A DNA stretch of 64,000 bases from Neoceratodus forsteri (taxonomy: Eukaryota; Chordata; Ceratodontiformes; Ceratodontidae), in assembly GCA_016271365.2 (NCBI GenBank), contig CM028132.1, positions 587,953,001 to 588,017,000 on the forward strand, written 5' to 3'. Below, in pieces: positions 53,641 to 64,000 of this stretch (its first letter is position 1; each line of letters begins with the position of its first letter). The translations under genes were made by a program, and so were the position numbers. The notes below the pieces were generated by a model. The model made no database searches and had not been told where the DNA came from. It worked only from the letters and a program-made list of their open reading frames with translations.

Positions 53641-54649
53641 GTTCATTTTGGAAGCCTGGATGGGTGCCCCTGGTGAAAGATTGTACTGCAATCCCCAAAG
53701 AGGGTACGTATCTGAGCCTGTACATTGGGTACGCTAGCATAAGGTTCACAGTTTGAATCCCCCCAGAACTTGAGACTAAATGTGATTCGGACCCAAAAGC
53801 AGACAGGAGGATTGCCTTGCCTGTTACCTGTAGGGAAACGTGGCTTTAGGGTTTCCAACCCTAAAGCCCCAATGCCACCACTAAAGCAAATCAGGGGCAG
53901 AGTCTTCCTAGGGGTTGTCAACCCAGCTTTCAGAAAATCTGTGGGTCAGCCCCTTTCTACCCAAAACATTTCAGGTCAAAATTCAAAACCATCTGGGTGC
54001 TAGCCAAACTGACAGAAAACCCATTCCAACCAATGGGAAAAAATTCTGAAAAATTCACTTTTTACACTGTCTGTATCTCAGAATCTGCACATCCTGACCA
54101 GAATGAAACTTGGTACAGCAAGAGATCTGCCCCCACAGGACCGTGCATGCAAAATTTCATGCAAATCCATTGACTGGTTGCAAAGTTATTCAGTGCACAT
54201 TTGGGGGTTTAACACTGATGTGCTCGTACAACCCTAAATATATGGGCGCAACCACGTCCCTATAATTTCTGAAGCGTACAGACAAGTCTTCAGTGAAATT
54301 GTAAAGTGTGACATTATTTTTGTGCTCTGTGCAGCATGTCTGGGTTAAATAAAATGCAAAATGTAGGTCTTCAAATACAGATCAGACAACAATATCAGGC
54401 TGCTATCTCTAGTACTTGCTGAATCAGTGGTGCTGGATGCATTACTGTCACATGGGATAGGAGGCATTGCAGGAAAAAGAAGATCAATAAACCTTGTTAA
54501 GATGGACATGCCCAGGGGACACACAACTACCATATAACTAAGAGGCTACTTTAGAAAAAACTCTTAAAAGCAAACAAAGGGAAGGACAAGCCAGGACTAC
54601 ACACACAACTCAAAACACACTGCACAACATATGATCTTATTCGAGGGTA
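53641..54649. other. Unassigned dispersed-repeat-like sequence
   Basis: 'atctcagaatctgcacatcc', 'gaatgaaacttggtacagca' and 'aaatttcatgcaaatccatt' resemble a widespread vertebrate DNA repeat style. No ends or coding region identified. A tRNA-like 'ggttcacagtttgaatcccc' near 53742 lacks a box A. Confidence 0.3.
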
Positions 54650-54773
54650 CCTCTTGCAGCAGGTCGTACACTTAGGACATGTCCACCAGAGGGCACACTT
54701 TCACAGTAATTTTCACTAGCAGTGTTAACTGGGGGCTGCCCATGATGACATCAGTCCATGCATATGTATAAAT

Positions 54774-54969
54774 ATGTGGATGGCCCCTAGCAGCTTAGTT
54801 CTTTTCCCACTGTCTCCCAGCTCGCTTCATGCACTGCTGTCACTGCAAGTGCATCAATGCTACCTTCAGCTAGAAAGGTTCACCTTTTTTGTTTTTCCAT
54901 CATGTCCAGTTCAGATTCCCCTTTCTGCAAGTGCCATTGTGGAAGAAAGATCTACTGATTTGACAACCA

Positions 54970-55010
<41 letters not shown>

Positions 55011-57229
55011 AGGTATCTGGGATCTGCCCACAGTGTTCGATCCTGTCCTCATTGCAAGGAATTCAACTAGGCCACATGTCATTGATGACTGCAGGAACTG
55101 GAATCGTACATCATGGAGCAGAAGGTGACTCTCCTAGAAAAGGAATTACATTCCCACTCCTCTTCATCTCGGCCCCCTTCGACGAGCTCCCAGGTGTCCC
55201 AGTAGAAGCACCATTCCTCATCCAAGTACAAGCACTGAGGCAAAGATAAGGCCTTGAGTGAAAAAGGTAAGGGGCCTCAGCTGTCAATGGCTTCTAACTG
55301 TGGCCGCTCGTTGACGGCTCACGCCTCTTCCCACTCCAGTGCAAAAAACCCAGATGGTCTTGGTGGCCTTATCCCAGAGCATTCAGACCTCCCAAAGACA
55401 CCAAGAGCCTTCTCTGTTGATGAGCACCTAGCCAGTGCTCTCATTGTCACAACTTTCTAAGGCATTTTCAGTCCTGGATACAGCCCAGGCCCCTCCACCT
55501 ACAAGTTCTCAAACTTCGTCAATGACCAGTCCCTCCAGTATGGGACTGGATCCTTGGTCAACGACCTCTGCTTTTCAGCATTTGTCAACATCTCAATTTT
55601 CGACCCTTTCTCGACCCACTAGCATGGGTCAGGGTTTGACCTTGACAGACTTACTGGTCTTGCCACCACCGTCACAGCCTATCTCTCATCACAGCTCATC
55701 GGTCCAGGCATTTGGCATTGCCTCTTAGGCTTCGGGCTCTCGGTCCTATCCACAGCCTAGGCCGATCCCCTCCTTGATGTCCCTCTCTCACATGGGGTCC
55801 ACGAGGGTTCCTCCTCCTTCTTCTTCAGCTTCATCAACAGCTCCCACTGTCGACATTGCCTCAGTGTTCCAAATAGTGTTGGTGATTATGCAGGCTATAC
55901 AACAGCTTCCACCTCCACTCCCTCATCTCCATCGCCCTCTCCCAGAAAGAGAGTTCACCATGAGCCTCCCACTCCTCCCGCCTTCCTGGCCATGGAAGAG
56001 AAGGATTTGGACTATATGGAGAAGGAAGAAGAGGACCCAGCTGATGGTGATTGGGTGCACAGCCCCCTCTAGCACCTCTAACACCAGGCTCTATACTGTA
56101 CTCCCTGCTCTACTCCAGATGACTCCCGTTTCTTGAAAATTATGATGCAGTTAAAGCAGGTCATGGGGTTCACAACCACTGAACAAGACCAACAATGCCA
56201 AAACTTGTCAGAATATTTGGATTTACTGGAGGACCCGGCCACTGTAGTCCCTCCATTTATCCAGACCTATCAGGATGCCATCAAAGCAGCTTGGCAATGC
56301 CCTTACATGGTCCCTTCCATTTCTAAGAAGGTGGATCACCCTTACCAGGCCCCTACAGACAAAATCTTTTTTGCGATGGCTCTGTTGACAGCTTCTGTGG
56401 TAATAAATGCTGCACATGATAGGACCAGGCGTCCCAAACACTTGAGTACTCTGCCTCCTGAAAAGGAGTCCAGAAAACTGGACTTGATGGGAAAAAGAGT
56501 ATATACTTCATCCACCCTGGCCATGCATATCCTGAACTATATGGGGCATATGCTCAAGTACCAGAAAATGCTTTGGGATGCCACCTCTGAAGTAGCAGCT
56601 AAGGTTCCCCAATCCACAGACACTGACCAATTGCTAGCTACCATTAAGATGGTTGCCAGTATCACTCGGCATCTTCTCTGTGCCAGATTGGATGCCATTC
56701 ACGCCTCTATGCGTGCCTCAGCCACTGGTATTTCCCTCCGGCACATGCGTGGCTCCTCATCTCAAATTTTACACCTGATGCACAACAGTCCATCTTAAAT
56801 GCTCCCCTTAGTGGGCACAAGCTCTTTGGCACAGAAGCAGAAGGTATCCTTAATGATTTTCAAGCCTCTGGCTGTACTCTCCATACAGTCCACTCTATGT
56901 ACCATGCTCAGCCATCTTCCTCTCAAAGACGGCCATTTCCATCCTTTCAGTTTCATCGTGCTTGCTGCCAGAACCACCCAGCCCATCAACCAACCAGAAA
57001 ATGTATGGCCCAGCCTCTTGGCAGTGCCTCAGCCTCAGTTACCAAAGGCAGCAGAGCCACCCATACCATGGCCGCTGCCACTCCTAGTACCTTTTGGCTC
57101 CTCCATCAGCCTTTCCTGCCATTATCTGCAGGCCTCTGAGGCAGTGGGTGGCCATTTCTCTCTCCAATTAGAGGCCTGGAGACAGATCACAATAGATGAC
57201 TGGGTACTGCAAATTACTCTAGAATAATT
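54774..57229 (+). pseudogene. DIRS ORF1 (gag-like), broken into several frames
   Basis: The N-terminal part is Ser/Pro-rich and carries a (CT)n run at 54972-55008. The best-kept core is at 56133-56798: VVPPFIQTYQDAIKAAWQCP, then KKVDHPYQA, and KRVYTSSTLAMHILNYMGHM, then LKYQ. These match the 'W..P' and 'k.vYsSa.l.....NY.ahm..Y' motifs of DIRS gag. After 56798 the frame changes and continues as HKLFGTEAEGILNDFQASGC (56818), then a Gln/Pro-rich basic tail. Role: structural capsid protein. A stop at 55728 and frame shifts near 56100 and 56798 disrupt it. Confidence 0.7.
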
Positions 57230-58260
57230 TTACAGGCCATACTCTGGAGCTCACAGCCACTCCCCCTCCGCACTTACCTCAGCAGCTTTTCGTACCCTCC
57301 AAAATACATTCCTGTTCTGTTGGCTGAACTCCACTCTCTGATTCAAAAGCAGGTGGTTCAACCTGTGCCTCAAACAGAGCTAGGCAAGTGCTGTTATTCA
57401 CATTTCTTTCTGGTCCCCAAGCACACGGACGACCTCCGCCCTGTCCTGGATCTTCAGGGATATCAACTGGTTCATCCAGTGCAAGAGATTCTGCATGGTC
57501 ACTCTGCAAACAGTCTTGCCTCTTTTAAACCAAGGAGACTGGCTATGTGCCCTGGACATGAAAGATGCATACCTTCTTATCAAAATACAAGTGGCCCATC
57601 TGTAGTACCTCCGGTTTCAACTACTGGGATACCACTACCAATTCCATGCCTTGCCATGCTGTCTTTCCTCAGCCCCCAGGGTCTTCACAAAGTGTCTGGT
57701 GGTAGTAGCTATGGCCCTTCATCACAGCGGACACTATATTCCCATATTTAGATGATTATCTCATAAAAGTCTTGTCTCGGGACGAATTGCTCCACTCTCT
57801 CACATGCACCCTGGAGCTCTTCCAGAAACTAGGCATAACAGTAAATGTAGCCATGTCCCACATGGAGTCATTTCAATGCCTCCAATACATCAGAGCAGTC
57901 TGAGATACTTCACAGGGCAGGGCCTTCCTCCCAAAGGACAGGACTCAGAAGCTCCTCTCCCTTGCACAACAGTGCCTTGCAGCTCACCAAATTACTGTGC
58001 GCCAGTTCATGTGGCTTCTTGGCCACATGGTGGCTGCCATTTCCACTGTGCCATACGCCCACTTACACATGCGCCCAGTTCAGTGGGCCCTTCACCATGA
58101 ATGGCACCAAAAGACGGGGGGGGGGACTTTGAAGAATCCAGTCACATGATCCCGGCCTTCCAACGGGCCTTCCACTGGTGACTGGATCTGGAACACCTCC
58201 ATATTGGTGTACACCAATATGGAGGTGTTCCAGATCCAGTCGATCCCCCTTCAAAGAAGC
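57130..58260 (+). pseudogene. DIRS reverse transcriptase, YLDD intact
   Basis: It begins 'FSLQLEAWRQITIDDWVLQI', the DIRS 'L..F...W..it.D.WVL..i' start. VQPVPQTELGKCCYSHFFLV, then PK, and RPVLDLQG (57380-57450) follow. Then, in changing frames, CALDMKDAYLLIKIQVAHL (57548), SAPRVFTKCL (57676) and the catalytic box YLDDYLIKVL (57744-57773). 'LGITVNVAMSHMESFQCLQY', then I, lies at 57830, and 'LLGHMVAAISTVPYAHLHMR', then P, at 58015. Role: copies the circular DNA intermediate. At least four frame changes or stops make it dead. Confidence 0.8.
58180..58241. repeat. Perfect 62-bp palindrome at the DIRS truncation
   Basis: 31 bases (gactggatctggaacacctc, then catattggtgt) are followed with no spacer by their exact reverse complement. 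It breaks the DIRS reading frame right at the end of recognisable similarity. The outer neighbours do not pair. Confidence 0.95.
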
Positions 58261-58499
58261 ACAGGTCAACAACAAGGCCATAAAATGTGACTTTTTGGAA
58301 TTTAATCACATTCTAGAGATCTGCTGTTTAAAATACCTGTCCTTTGAACTGAAACTTGGTGGGGGTTCATCCCAGGAGCACAGGATGTCTCAAGACAGAC
58401 AATCACACTACATTTTTATTTTAAAAAAATCAAAGAGCAATCATAACCAGCTGGCCAAGTGTCACACTAACTAGGTGAAAGAATTATATAGCCATACTA
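58261..58499. other. Unassigned junction between the DIRS and PLE remnants
   Basis: No recognised similarity. It contains 'tacatttttattttaaaaaa'. Confidence 0.3.
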
Positions 58500-58900
58500 T
58501 TACTTTAGGTAGTCAGAATTTAACTAAGGGAAAGTGAAGGGGTTTTCGGTGAACTTACTGAAAATAAGTCCTTAGTGATAAAACCTGCCTACAATAGTGG
58601 AACTATTGTTGTCTTAGACACTGAGCATTATGGGAGCATTGTGATGGAGCTATGATATTCGGAACTATAGAGAATTGTCTGCTAACCCTCTACCAATGTT
58701 TATAAAGCAGTTGTTACAGCTCTTACAACACGCTCTTTCTGAAGGTTGTATCACAGATGTAGAATTTAAATTCATGTGGCAAGAGTTCCCCAAAACTCCT
58801 TGTTTTTACATCCTTTATAAAGTTCATATATGTATGGCGCCTTCCTCCCCCCCCCCGGGCAGGCCAGTTGTCTTAGGAGTACCACCTGCTGCTTAAATGA
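58500..58900 (+). pseudogene. Penelope-like element fragment (N-terminal RT)
   Basis: It reads SLVIKPAYNSGTIVVLDTEH ('IkPADKGGaiVVlD...Y', with ADKGG mutated to AYNSG), then LSANPLPMFIKQLLQLLQHA, LSEGCITDVEF, and TPCFYILYKVHICM before PPGRPVV, matching the 'tP.fY.LPKiHK...PpGRPiVSg' core. It ends about 58900 before the catalytic box. Different from the copy at 36190-38590, and shorter. Confidence 0.65.
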
Positions 58901-59384
58901 AATCGGAACAGCACTGGTGTTTCCAGCATGGTTCTTTCCTCCTTACGAGTGCTTGGTCCTTTTGGAACTCATCTTCATGTGCAGGTGCTGGATGCCTCTT
59001 CAGATATATGATGAAAGACTGACTGTCAGAATCCGAGTTTCAAGCCCAAAACTAATTTGAAACTACGATGTCAACTGTCAATGGTGCCCACATGCAAAGT
59101 ATTTTCACCGTGTTTTGGGGGCTTTGCCCCTGCACCTCATTACTATAGATAATAAACTCTACTGCGGGCAATTACCGACTGTTGGGATATCGAGTTTCGG
59201 GCAATCAGTCTCGGGCCCCTGAGACTTGGGGTTCCGATAGTCAGTCTTTCAAAATATACCCGGCCCTTCTGCTGAACATAGATCCCACCAACACCTCCTA
59301 GAATTACCTGCTAAATCTAACTGATGTCAATCATTTTAATTTAATCATAAAGAATGATTGGCTTTACATGTATTGTGAGCCTTT
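58901..59384. other. Unassigned sequence
   Basis: No clear element. A weak inverted motif (gactgttgggatatcga, then gagacttggggttccgatag) lies at about 59178-59245. TATTGTGAGCCTTT at 59371-59384 is the SINE target duplication. Confidence 0.3.
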
Positions 59385-59893
59385 TTTTTTTGTCCCCGGC
59401 ACCCCCACTCCCCGAAGAGAGCTCAGCTCATGCCCGCTCGCTGACCCCCCCATGCTCAGGCTTACCCCACCCTGGCAGGTGCCCCCTCCCCATGGTCCAT
59501 GATAATGTGCCCTGGCTTACCCCCCAGGATGGGGCCATGGGAGTGAGACCCCACCTGGCGGACGCTATTGGCAGTGGGGGCAGTGGCGGAGCGGGGCTTC
59601 ACGCTCAGGGCTGGAATTTTGCGTGCGGTTGTACCTGGGGGTGGGGACATGCAATGATGACCCACATCTGCCCCACCCCCACAGGTTATGACACTGGCAC
59701 AGTGGATCCCCCCCAGCCTCCACCAGGTGTCTGTGATGTGCCGGACACACTCTCCCCGGAGAAGGACAGCAGTACCTAGGATGCTTAATCCTTCTCCCCA
59801 CAGCTGGCCCTCTGATGTCCTGAGTCTATTTCCAGACCCAGGTCATCGGCATCGTAGACAGATGCACTGCCTCCGTGCTGGCGGGCCGGCATA
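59385..59893 (-). mobile_element. tRNA-derived SINE, copy 4, with 14-bp TSD
   Basis: Minus-strand element of about 509 bp with a short A-tail (T-run at 59385-59391). Both sides carry TATTGTGAGCCTTT (59371-59384 and 59894-59907). Its head 'gccggcccgccagcacggag', box-B-like 'gatgacctgggtctggaaat' and 'acatcagagggccagctgtg' match copy 2. G+C-rich; the ORFs on both strands are compositional. Confidence 0.75.
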
Positions 59894-59907
59894 TATTGTG
59901 AGCCTTT

Positions 59908-60689
59908 AGATTCATCTATTTTAGTATGTGTTTTATAGAAACATAAAAATATTTCAGGCAGAAAAACACCTAGGTTTATCATGCCTGCTCTGTTCTCACT
60001 TAGCCCACATCTGTAATGTCTAATCTAACTTGCAACTGGCATAAATGGCAGTGCTAATCACATTTGTTTACAATGTATTTTATGTGGACCATCCCAAGGT
60101 GTTTTGCAATAAAGTCAATTAAAAATTAACCATGTAACCAGACTCTCACCCCTCCTGGTTTGATCCTAGAGTACAATGGTTAGCTGTACACAGAGAAATA
60201 AGTGTCTCAGTCATGGCGCTTTCCTGGTTCCCTTACCCCCGGCTTTGCTTAGCTGCTTAATGTGAATGCCTGGACATGTGCTATTTTGCCAAGCAAATGC
60301 TGAGATGCCTGCCACTGCCACCCCTAATAAAAGCAAGATGCATCGTACGTGTGAGGAGTTCTGAACTTCTAAGCCCTGAGATCAAAATGTACAGACATTC
60401 TGACCTAAAGAGAGAGAAAGTAGCAGAAGACAGTGCAGTAGCTCCCCCCAAGGGTGCGTGTGTGTGTGTACATATATATATGTGTGTGTGTGTTTTGATT
60501 TTAGCCAGAGGCAGCAAACAACAAAAAGAATAAAGAGAGAAAAAGATCCAGAGACAGTGACAGAAAGAGAGTATCGTGGCCCAAGAAAGACAGCAAGAGA
60601 TTCTGAAGCCACTCAGTTTCACTAGAGTGAACGAGAGAGGCAGAGGACTACAATGGAAAGTGGGGGTCTCCCCTCAAGGGATTTACCTA
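59908..60689. other. Unassigned sequence with a (TG)n/(CA)n palindromic microsatellite
   Basis: 60458-60494 is GTGTGTGTGTGT, then ACATATATATATGT, then GTGTGTGTGTGT. 60520-60620 is purine-rich (AGAGA runs). No coding similarity. Confidence 0.4.
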
Positions 60690-62000
60690 GTGGTTCATGA
60701 GAACCCTGTCCAACGTTCATGGTGATGGAGGAAGGCATCCTATGCAATACAGCAGAGCCATGGGTGAGTCAAGGAAAAATTTGTATGCAGCCATTTATAC
60801 GAGTGATGAGCATGGCCTGTCTGGTACATGTCTGTGCCCTTGGAAGCTTAAAGCCTGGGAAGAGGTACCCATTTCACATCAGACGACCCAAGGGAGACTT
60901 CCTTCATCAGAACTGGTGGCACTGAGCACATGATCTCCTACCTCTACCAGGCTCTCAATGAGTCAACCTGACACTCCACTCAGGATATTCTGCTACAATG
61001 GCAGGAAGAGCTTGCTACACCAATCAGTGAGGCGGACTGGTACAAGGCATGTCAGACCTCTAAAGTTACTTGCTCGCATCAATGGAGGGCGTACTCATGG
61101 AGGCATCACATTAGATTTTTCCATACTCCAGTTATTACTACACATTACTCACAAACAGGTGTTGGAGATTGTGTGGGGAAAGGCAGGCCTACCTCACGTG
61201 TTTTATATGGACTTGCTCTATCTTACAACCATTTTTTCAGCAGTTGCAAAATGAATTAGACCTAATCCTTGGTCAGCCCATCCCCCCTTAATGCAGAACT
61301 GTATCTACTACTGCTCCCCCCAGGGGACTACATGACTGCAACGCAAGGTATCCGTTGAGTATCCTGATCATAGTAACCAAAAAAAATCATTACGAGGGCT
61401 TGACTTCCCCCTAAACTGCCTATCATTCAAGAATGGCATACACGGGTCAATCAGATCTATAAGATGGAGATAATTACACATTCCCTAAATGACAGAACAG
61501 AGCTCTGCTCCTCCCTCTGGAATGGGTGGATCCTGCATGCAATGGGTATTGATAGAGATTTTGTGCCTTAGTACTGTGTCCAGCTGCTAGCAGACTCATG
61601 GGCTATCTCACAGTCACTGCAGTACCACAACCAGATTTCACCAACCACAGTTAAGTTGGTCCACCTCCCTGTCCTGGCCTCACCTAGGTACACTCCCCCT
61701 GGCACAGTATGAGTAGACAGTGAGATTATATTATTTACTCTTGCTGACTGAGATGTGGAATGACCAATTTTTATCAATGAATAACCCCTTTCTCTCTCCT
61801 CCACACTGTACTTAAGGGGGTGGAGGGGCTCTCAGATTGTCTTCCCTTCCCCAGGTAAGCATACATGAAATGAAGACTCGAGACCACACTGCTGATTATC
61901 TATGATGTTTAATTTTGGACAGAATTGCAGACGTAGACCTGAAAATGTTCAGTAAAGAGTATATTTACAAAAAAAGACCACCCAAGGGAGAGAACCATCA
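60690..62000 (+). pseudogene. L1-like LINE ORF2 C-terminal region and 3' UTR
   Basis: Three frames carry the L1 C-terminal order. SYLYQALNES (60928) comes first, then WQEELATPISEADWYKACQT (about 60999; 'We.dLg..is..dW...c'). 'GGAGTFLHMWW'-like positions are degraded to SHVLYGLALSYNHFF. ILGQPI (61267) and EWHTRVNQIYKMEIITHSLN (61427) follow, then SSLWNGWILHAMGI (61510; 'f...W.P'). The stop is near 61570. The 3' UTR limit is uncertain. No poly-A was recognised, so the end may be truncated. Confidence 0.65.
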
Positions 62001-62764
62001 GCCCCAGAGGATATCCCAAAGGGTAGGAGTGCTGGGGATAATGTAACAACTATGAGCATAAAAGGGATGGTAATAGATCTCTGTAGATTTATTTTGTTAG
62101 CCATGTCCTCCAGTGTTTAGGGTCATTGGTAATTGTAACCTATTAGCCTGCGGTGTTATCTCCAGGGTGAGGATAATAGCTACTCCATCCTAGTCAGATG
62201 GAGTTAGAAGGGGTTGTCCGTGGGGAAAAACAATAAGTTGTAGGTGACCCGGAGGGGGGGGTTGGGTTAAAGTTCTACTGGTACTCTTTATAGGTACAGC
62301 CATTTTTGATATTGGGGCACTCAAACCTGGAAGTTAAGGAGCCCATGTGGATCTGGTATAGTGTTTGGGGATGAGAGTCACAGTTCCTGTTGAAGGTGTC
62401 AGCTTCAGTAGAGAGGCTTTTGCATTTGTGTATATATTTCATATGTGGCCTGATATTTCAGGAGAAGGGGGAATTGTACCCTATAGCTCTGTGCCCACCC
62501 TGACAATATATTGCCCTGGGTATGAGTATTTGTAGCCCAGCCCCTAAGAAGTAACTGTAAGGGCTGGAGAAATTGTGTGGAACATTTCCTGTACATCAGG
62601 GATCCTATCTAGTAGTCCTCAGTATCATTGCCATGTCTTTAACTATGTAGTGTCTCCCTTAGGGACAAATGTGTGGCCATGTATGGTTTCATGCATTAAG
62701 TTGTGCTTGACTGTATTTTCTCCAAATTAACAATTACCTTCGTGTGGTGAAATAAGTTTCCGTA
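62001..62764. other. Unassigned sequence
   Basis: No recognised coding region or repeat. It may continue the upstream L1 3' UTR. Confidence 0.3.
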
Positions 62765-64000
62765 ATTATGGGGGAGTCACGTGATGTTCCAGCAGTAGCT
62801 GCTAGCTCTCTAGCATTGCTCTGATGTACCCACCTTTTATTTCTTTCAAAGTTTACCCCTACCATTTTATTCAGTGTTTTTTATTATAGGGATATTTTTT
62901 ATCCCTTGGGCTTTCAATTGTTGCCAGTCATGGCTGAACAAATGGATATTACCACTGAGACCCAACAGGTGCGTCACATCCTGCCGGCTACCCCCAAGAA
63001 GGACCATGGCCCAAAGCAGCCAAAACAAGACACTGCCATGGATTCCTCCGGTAATTCGGATTCTAACCTTTTGACAGTGGAGCAGTTTTTAAAAAAACTG
63101 ATACCTCTGCGTGACACTGTCCTGCACCTTTCAGAAGATATGCAGGTTCTCCGGCAGGCCATTACCGATCTTACACGCCAGGTCGGGGATGCAGAGGCTA
63201 GACTTAGCTCTGTAGAGGATTGGCATGATAAAACCGAACCCACTTTGACCTCTTTATGGCAAAAAATTGTCAAACTGGAAGAGAAATTAGAAGATTTAGA
63301 AGGGTGCAACAGGCACAATAATTCAGTAATTATAGCATTACCGGAGCAGTCTGAAGGCAAGGATGTTATTGCTTTTGTTCAGCGTCTGTGTGAAAAGATT
63401 GCTTGCCCATTGCCCAATGGCCCACAATATGTCATAGAGTGAGCACATCGAGCTCTTAGACCAGTGCCAGGTGAGGGTGAAAAGCAACAGCCACTTATTT
63501 TTAAATTGCTGAATTTCCTTGATAAACAGCATATTTAGCGCAGGTACAGGATATGCAGAAGATTCTCTGTGAAGACAGCCATATCTTCATATTTCAGGAT
63601 CTGCCATTCCAAATGCAGCAAAAGTGAGCAGCATATCATCCCTATACAACAAAATGGTGAGTTGCTAACATTCAATTTCAACTGTTATGCCCAGCTAAGC
63701 TACAAATTACTCACAATGGAGCTCAGAAGATCCTCACATCAGCAGAGCAGGCTCAAGTGGAACTTCCACTTCTTTTTCCCTGATCTGTTTTAAAGAGCTT
63801 CTTGAACCTCTAAGCTGTCTCTTTTGGTCGGTTTGCATGAGTCTTGGGACTTCTAAATTTTCTTTGGACTCTTTTAAGGGCTGTTTTTTTGTTTTGTTTT
63901 TTTAGAAGAAAGTCATTTGAAACTGTGTTGGAGACTACTCTTTGTTGTTGTCTCTCCCCTACTGTTTTTTGATGTTTGTACTTTTTACTTCTTGCATTGT
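62765..64000 (+). mobile_element. L1-like LINE 5' end (continues beyond the window)
   Basis: It starts near 'tatgggggagtcacgtgatg', a 5' end holding the E-box CACGTG, as the promoter of L1-type elements often does. A 5' UTR of about 165 bp and ORF1 follow. The element runs off the window. No preceding target duplication can be judged. Confidence 0.6.
62930..63800 (+). pseudogene. L1-like ORF1 (RNA-binding protein), interrupted
   Basis: It starts MAEQMDITTETQQ at 62930. A Lys/Pro-rich N-terminal tail precedes a Leu/Glu/Asp-rich coiled coil (LRQAITDLTRQVGDAEARLS, then WQKIVKLEEKLEDLEGCNRH). The RNA-recognition core starts as NSVIIALPEQSEGKDVIAFV, the 'RRNN..i.GLPE..EG.d...F' motif. A stop at 63442 lies before IERAHRALRP-like text (frame intact, one stop codon), and frameshifts appear after 63540. 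Known role: coats L1 RNA. About 170 codons are intact, more than in the minus-strand copy at 17 kb, so it is probably younger. Confidence 0.7.

Larger units (their letters stand above)
54650..58260 (+). mobile_element. DIRS-type retrotransposon, 3'-truncated
   Basis: A 5' region with TATAAATA-like 'tgtataaatatgtgg' (54764) is followed by a gag-like ORF and a DIRS reverse transcriptase. The RNase H, methylase-like and tyrosine-recombinase regions are absent or illegible: the coding signal stops at about 58260, next to a perfect palindrome. DIRS elements integrate with a tyrosine recombinase and so make no target duplication. The terminal repeats expected at both ends were not found. Confidence 0.8.

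Noticed and set aside
53740..53765. Possible tRNA gene ('ggttcacagtttgaatcccc')
   Set aside because: Only a box-B-like string; no box A or cloverleaf.
54972..55008. (CT)n run considered as a regulatory GAGA-type promoter
   Set aside because: A simple microsatellite within a decayed gag; no supporting promoter element close by.
55337..55700. Minus-strand ORFs overlapping the DIRS gag
   Set aside because: Shadows of the real + strand frame.
60281..60622. 113-codon minus ORF with His/Thr repeats
   Set aside because: It is the translation of the TG/CA and purine-rich microsatellites.

Overview
The window reads as non-coding vertebrate DNA built almost entirely from nested and decayed transposable elements. 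I found no conserved host exon, tRNA, rRNA, operon or CRISPR array. Chicken-repeat-1 (CR1) LINEs, L1-like LINEs, L2-like LINEs, a Ty3/Gypsy element with a SCAN-like capsid, a DIRS element, Penelope-like elements (PLEs), a hAT transposase, tRNA-derived SINEs and many hairpin (foldback) elements occur together. That mix suggests a non-mammalian tetrapod with a large genome, most likely an amphibian such as a caecilian. The species is an inference from repeat content and cannot be read directly.

Layout. 1-8 kb: an L1 3' end, antisense CR1 pieces with two hairpin elements, then a long + strand CR1 (about 2.4-7.2 kb) with tandem 5' monomers, an esterase-type ORF1 and a deleted ORF2. 9.2-18.1 kb: a near full-length minus-strand L1-like element (ORF1, long spacer, ORF2), split by a 1.5-kb solo LTR with a 4-bp target duplication. 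18-30.5 kb: CR1-like and L2-like fragments, two small hairpins, a long + strand CR1 ORF2, a second copy of the same solo LTR, and three copies of a 0.5-0.6-kb SINE. 32-41 kb: a tandem array with a unit of roughly 75-95 bp, split first by an L2-like LINE and then by a minus-strand Gypsy element (5-bp target duplication AAGCC). A + strand PLE sits where the Gypsy pol should be.

41.5-47.5 kb: a broken hAT (ZNF862-like) transposase that appears to have introns. One intron holds a 1.8-kb imperfect palindrome whose two arms carry mirror-image arrays of a 69-bp repeat. 48-50.2 kb: a second foldback made of tandem units, a 297-bp satellite (about 3.6 copies), and a 58-bp tandem array in which each unit is itself a hairpin. 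50.7-54 kb: a CORE/MIR-like SINE, a 75-bp-arm palindrome and a candidate LTR. 54.6-58.3 kb: a DIRS element (gag and reverse transcriptase, YLDD box intact) that stops at a perfect 62-bp palindrome, followed by a PLE fragment. 59-64 kb: a SINE with a 14-bp target duplication, an L1 ORF2 end, and the 5' end of another L1 whose ORF1 runs out of the window.

The genes do not form a shared pathway; each is a mobile element or its remains. The most unusual structures are the foldback elements with internal repeat arrays (41.8-43.7 kb and 48.1-48.5 kb), the hairpin tandem array, the perfect palindrome in the DIRS element, and the tandem 5' monomers upstream of the CR1.
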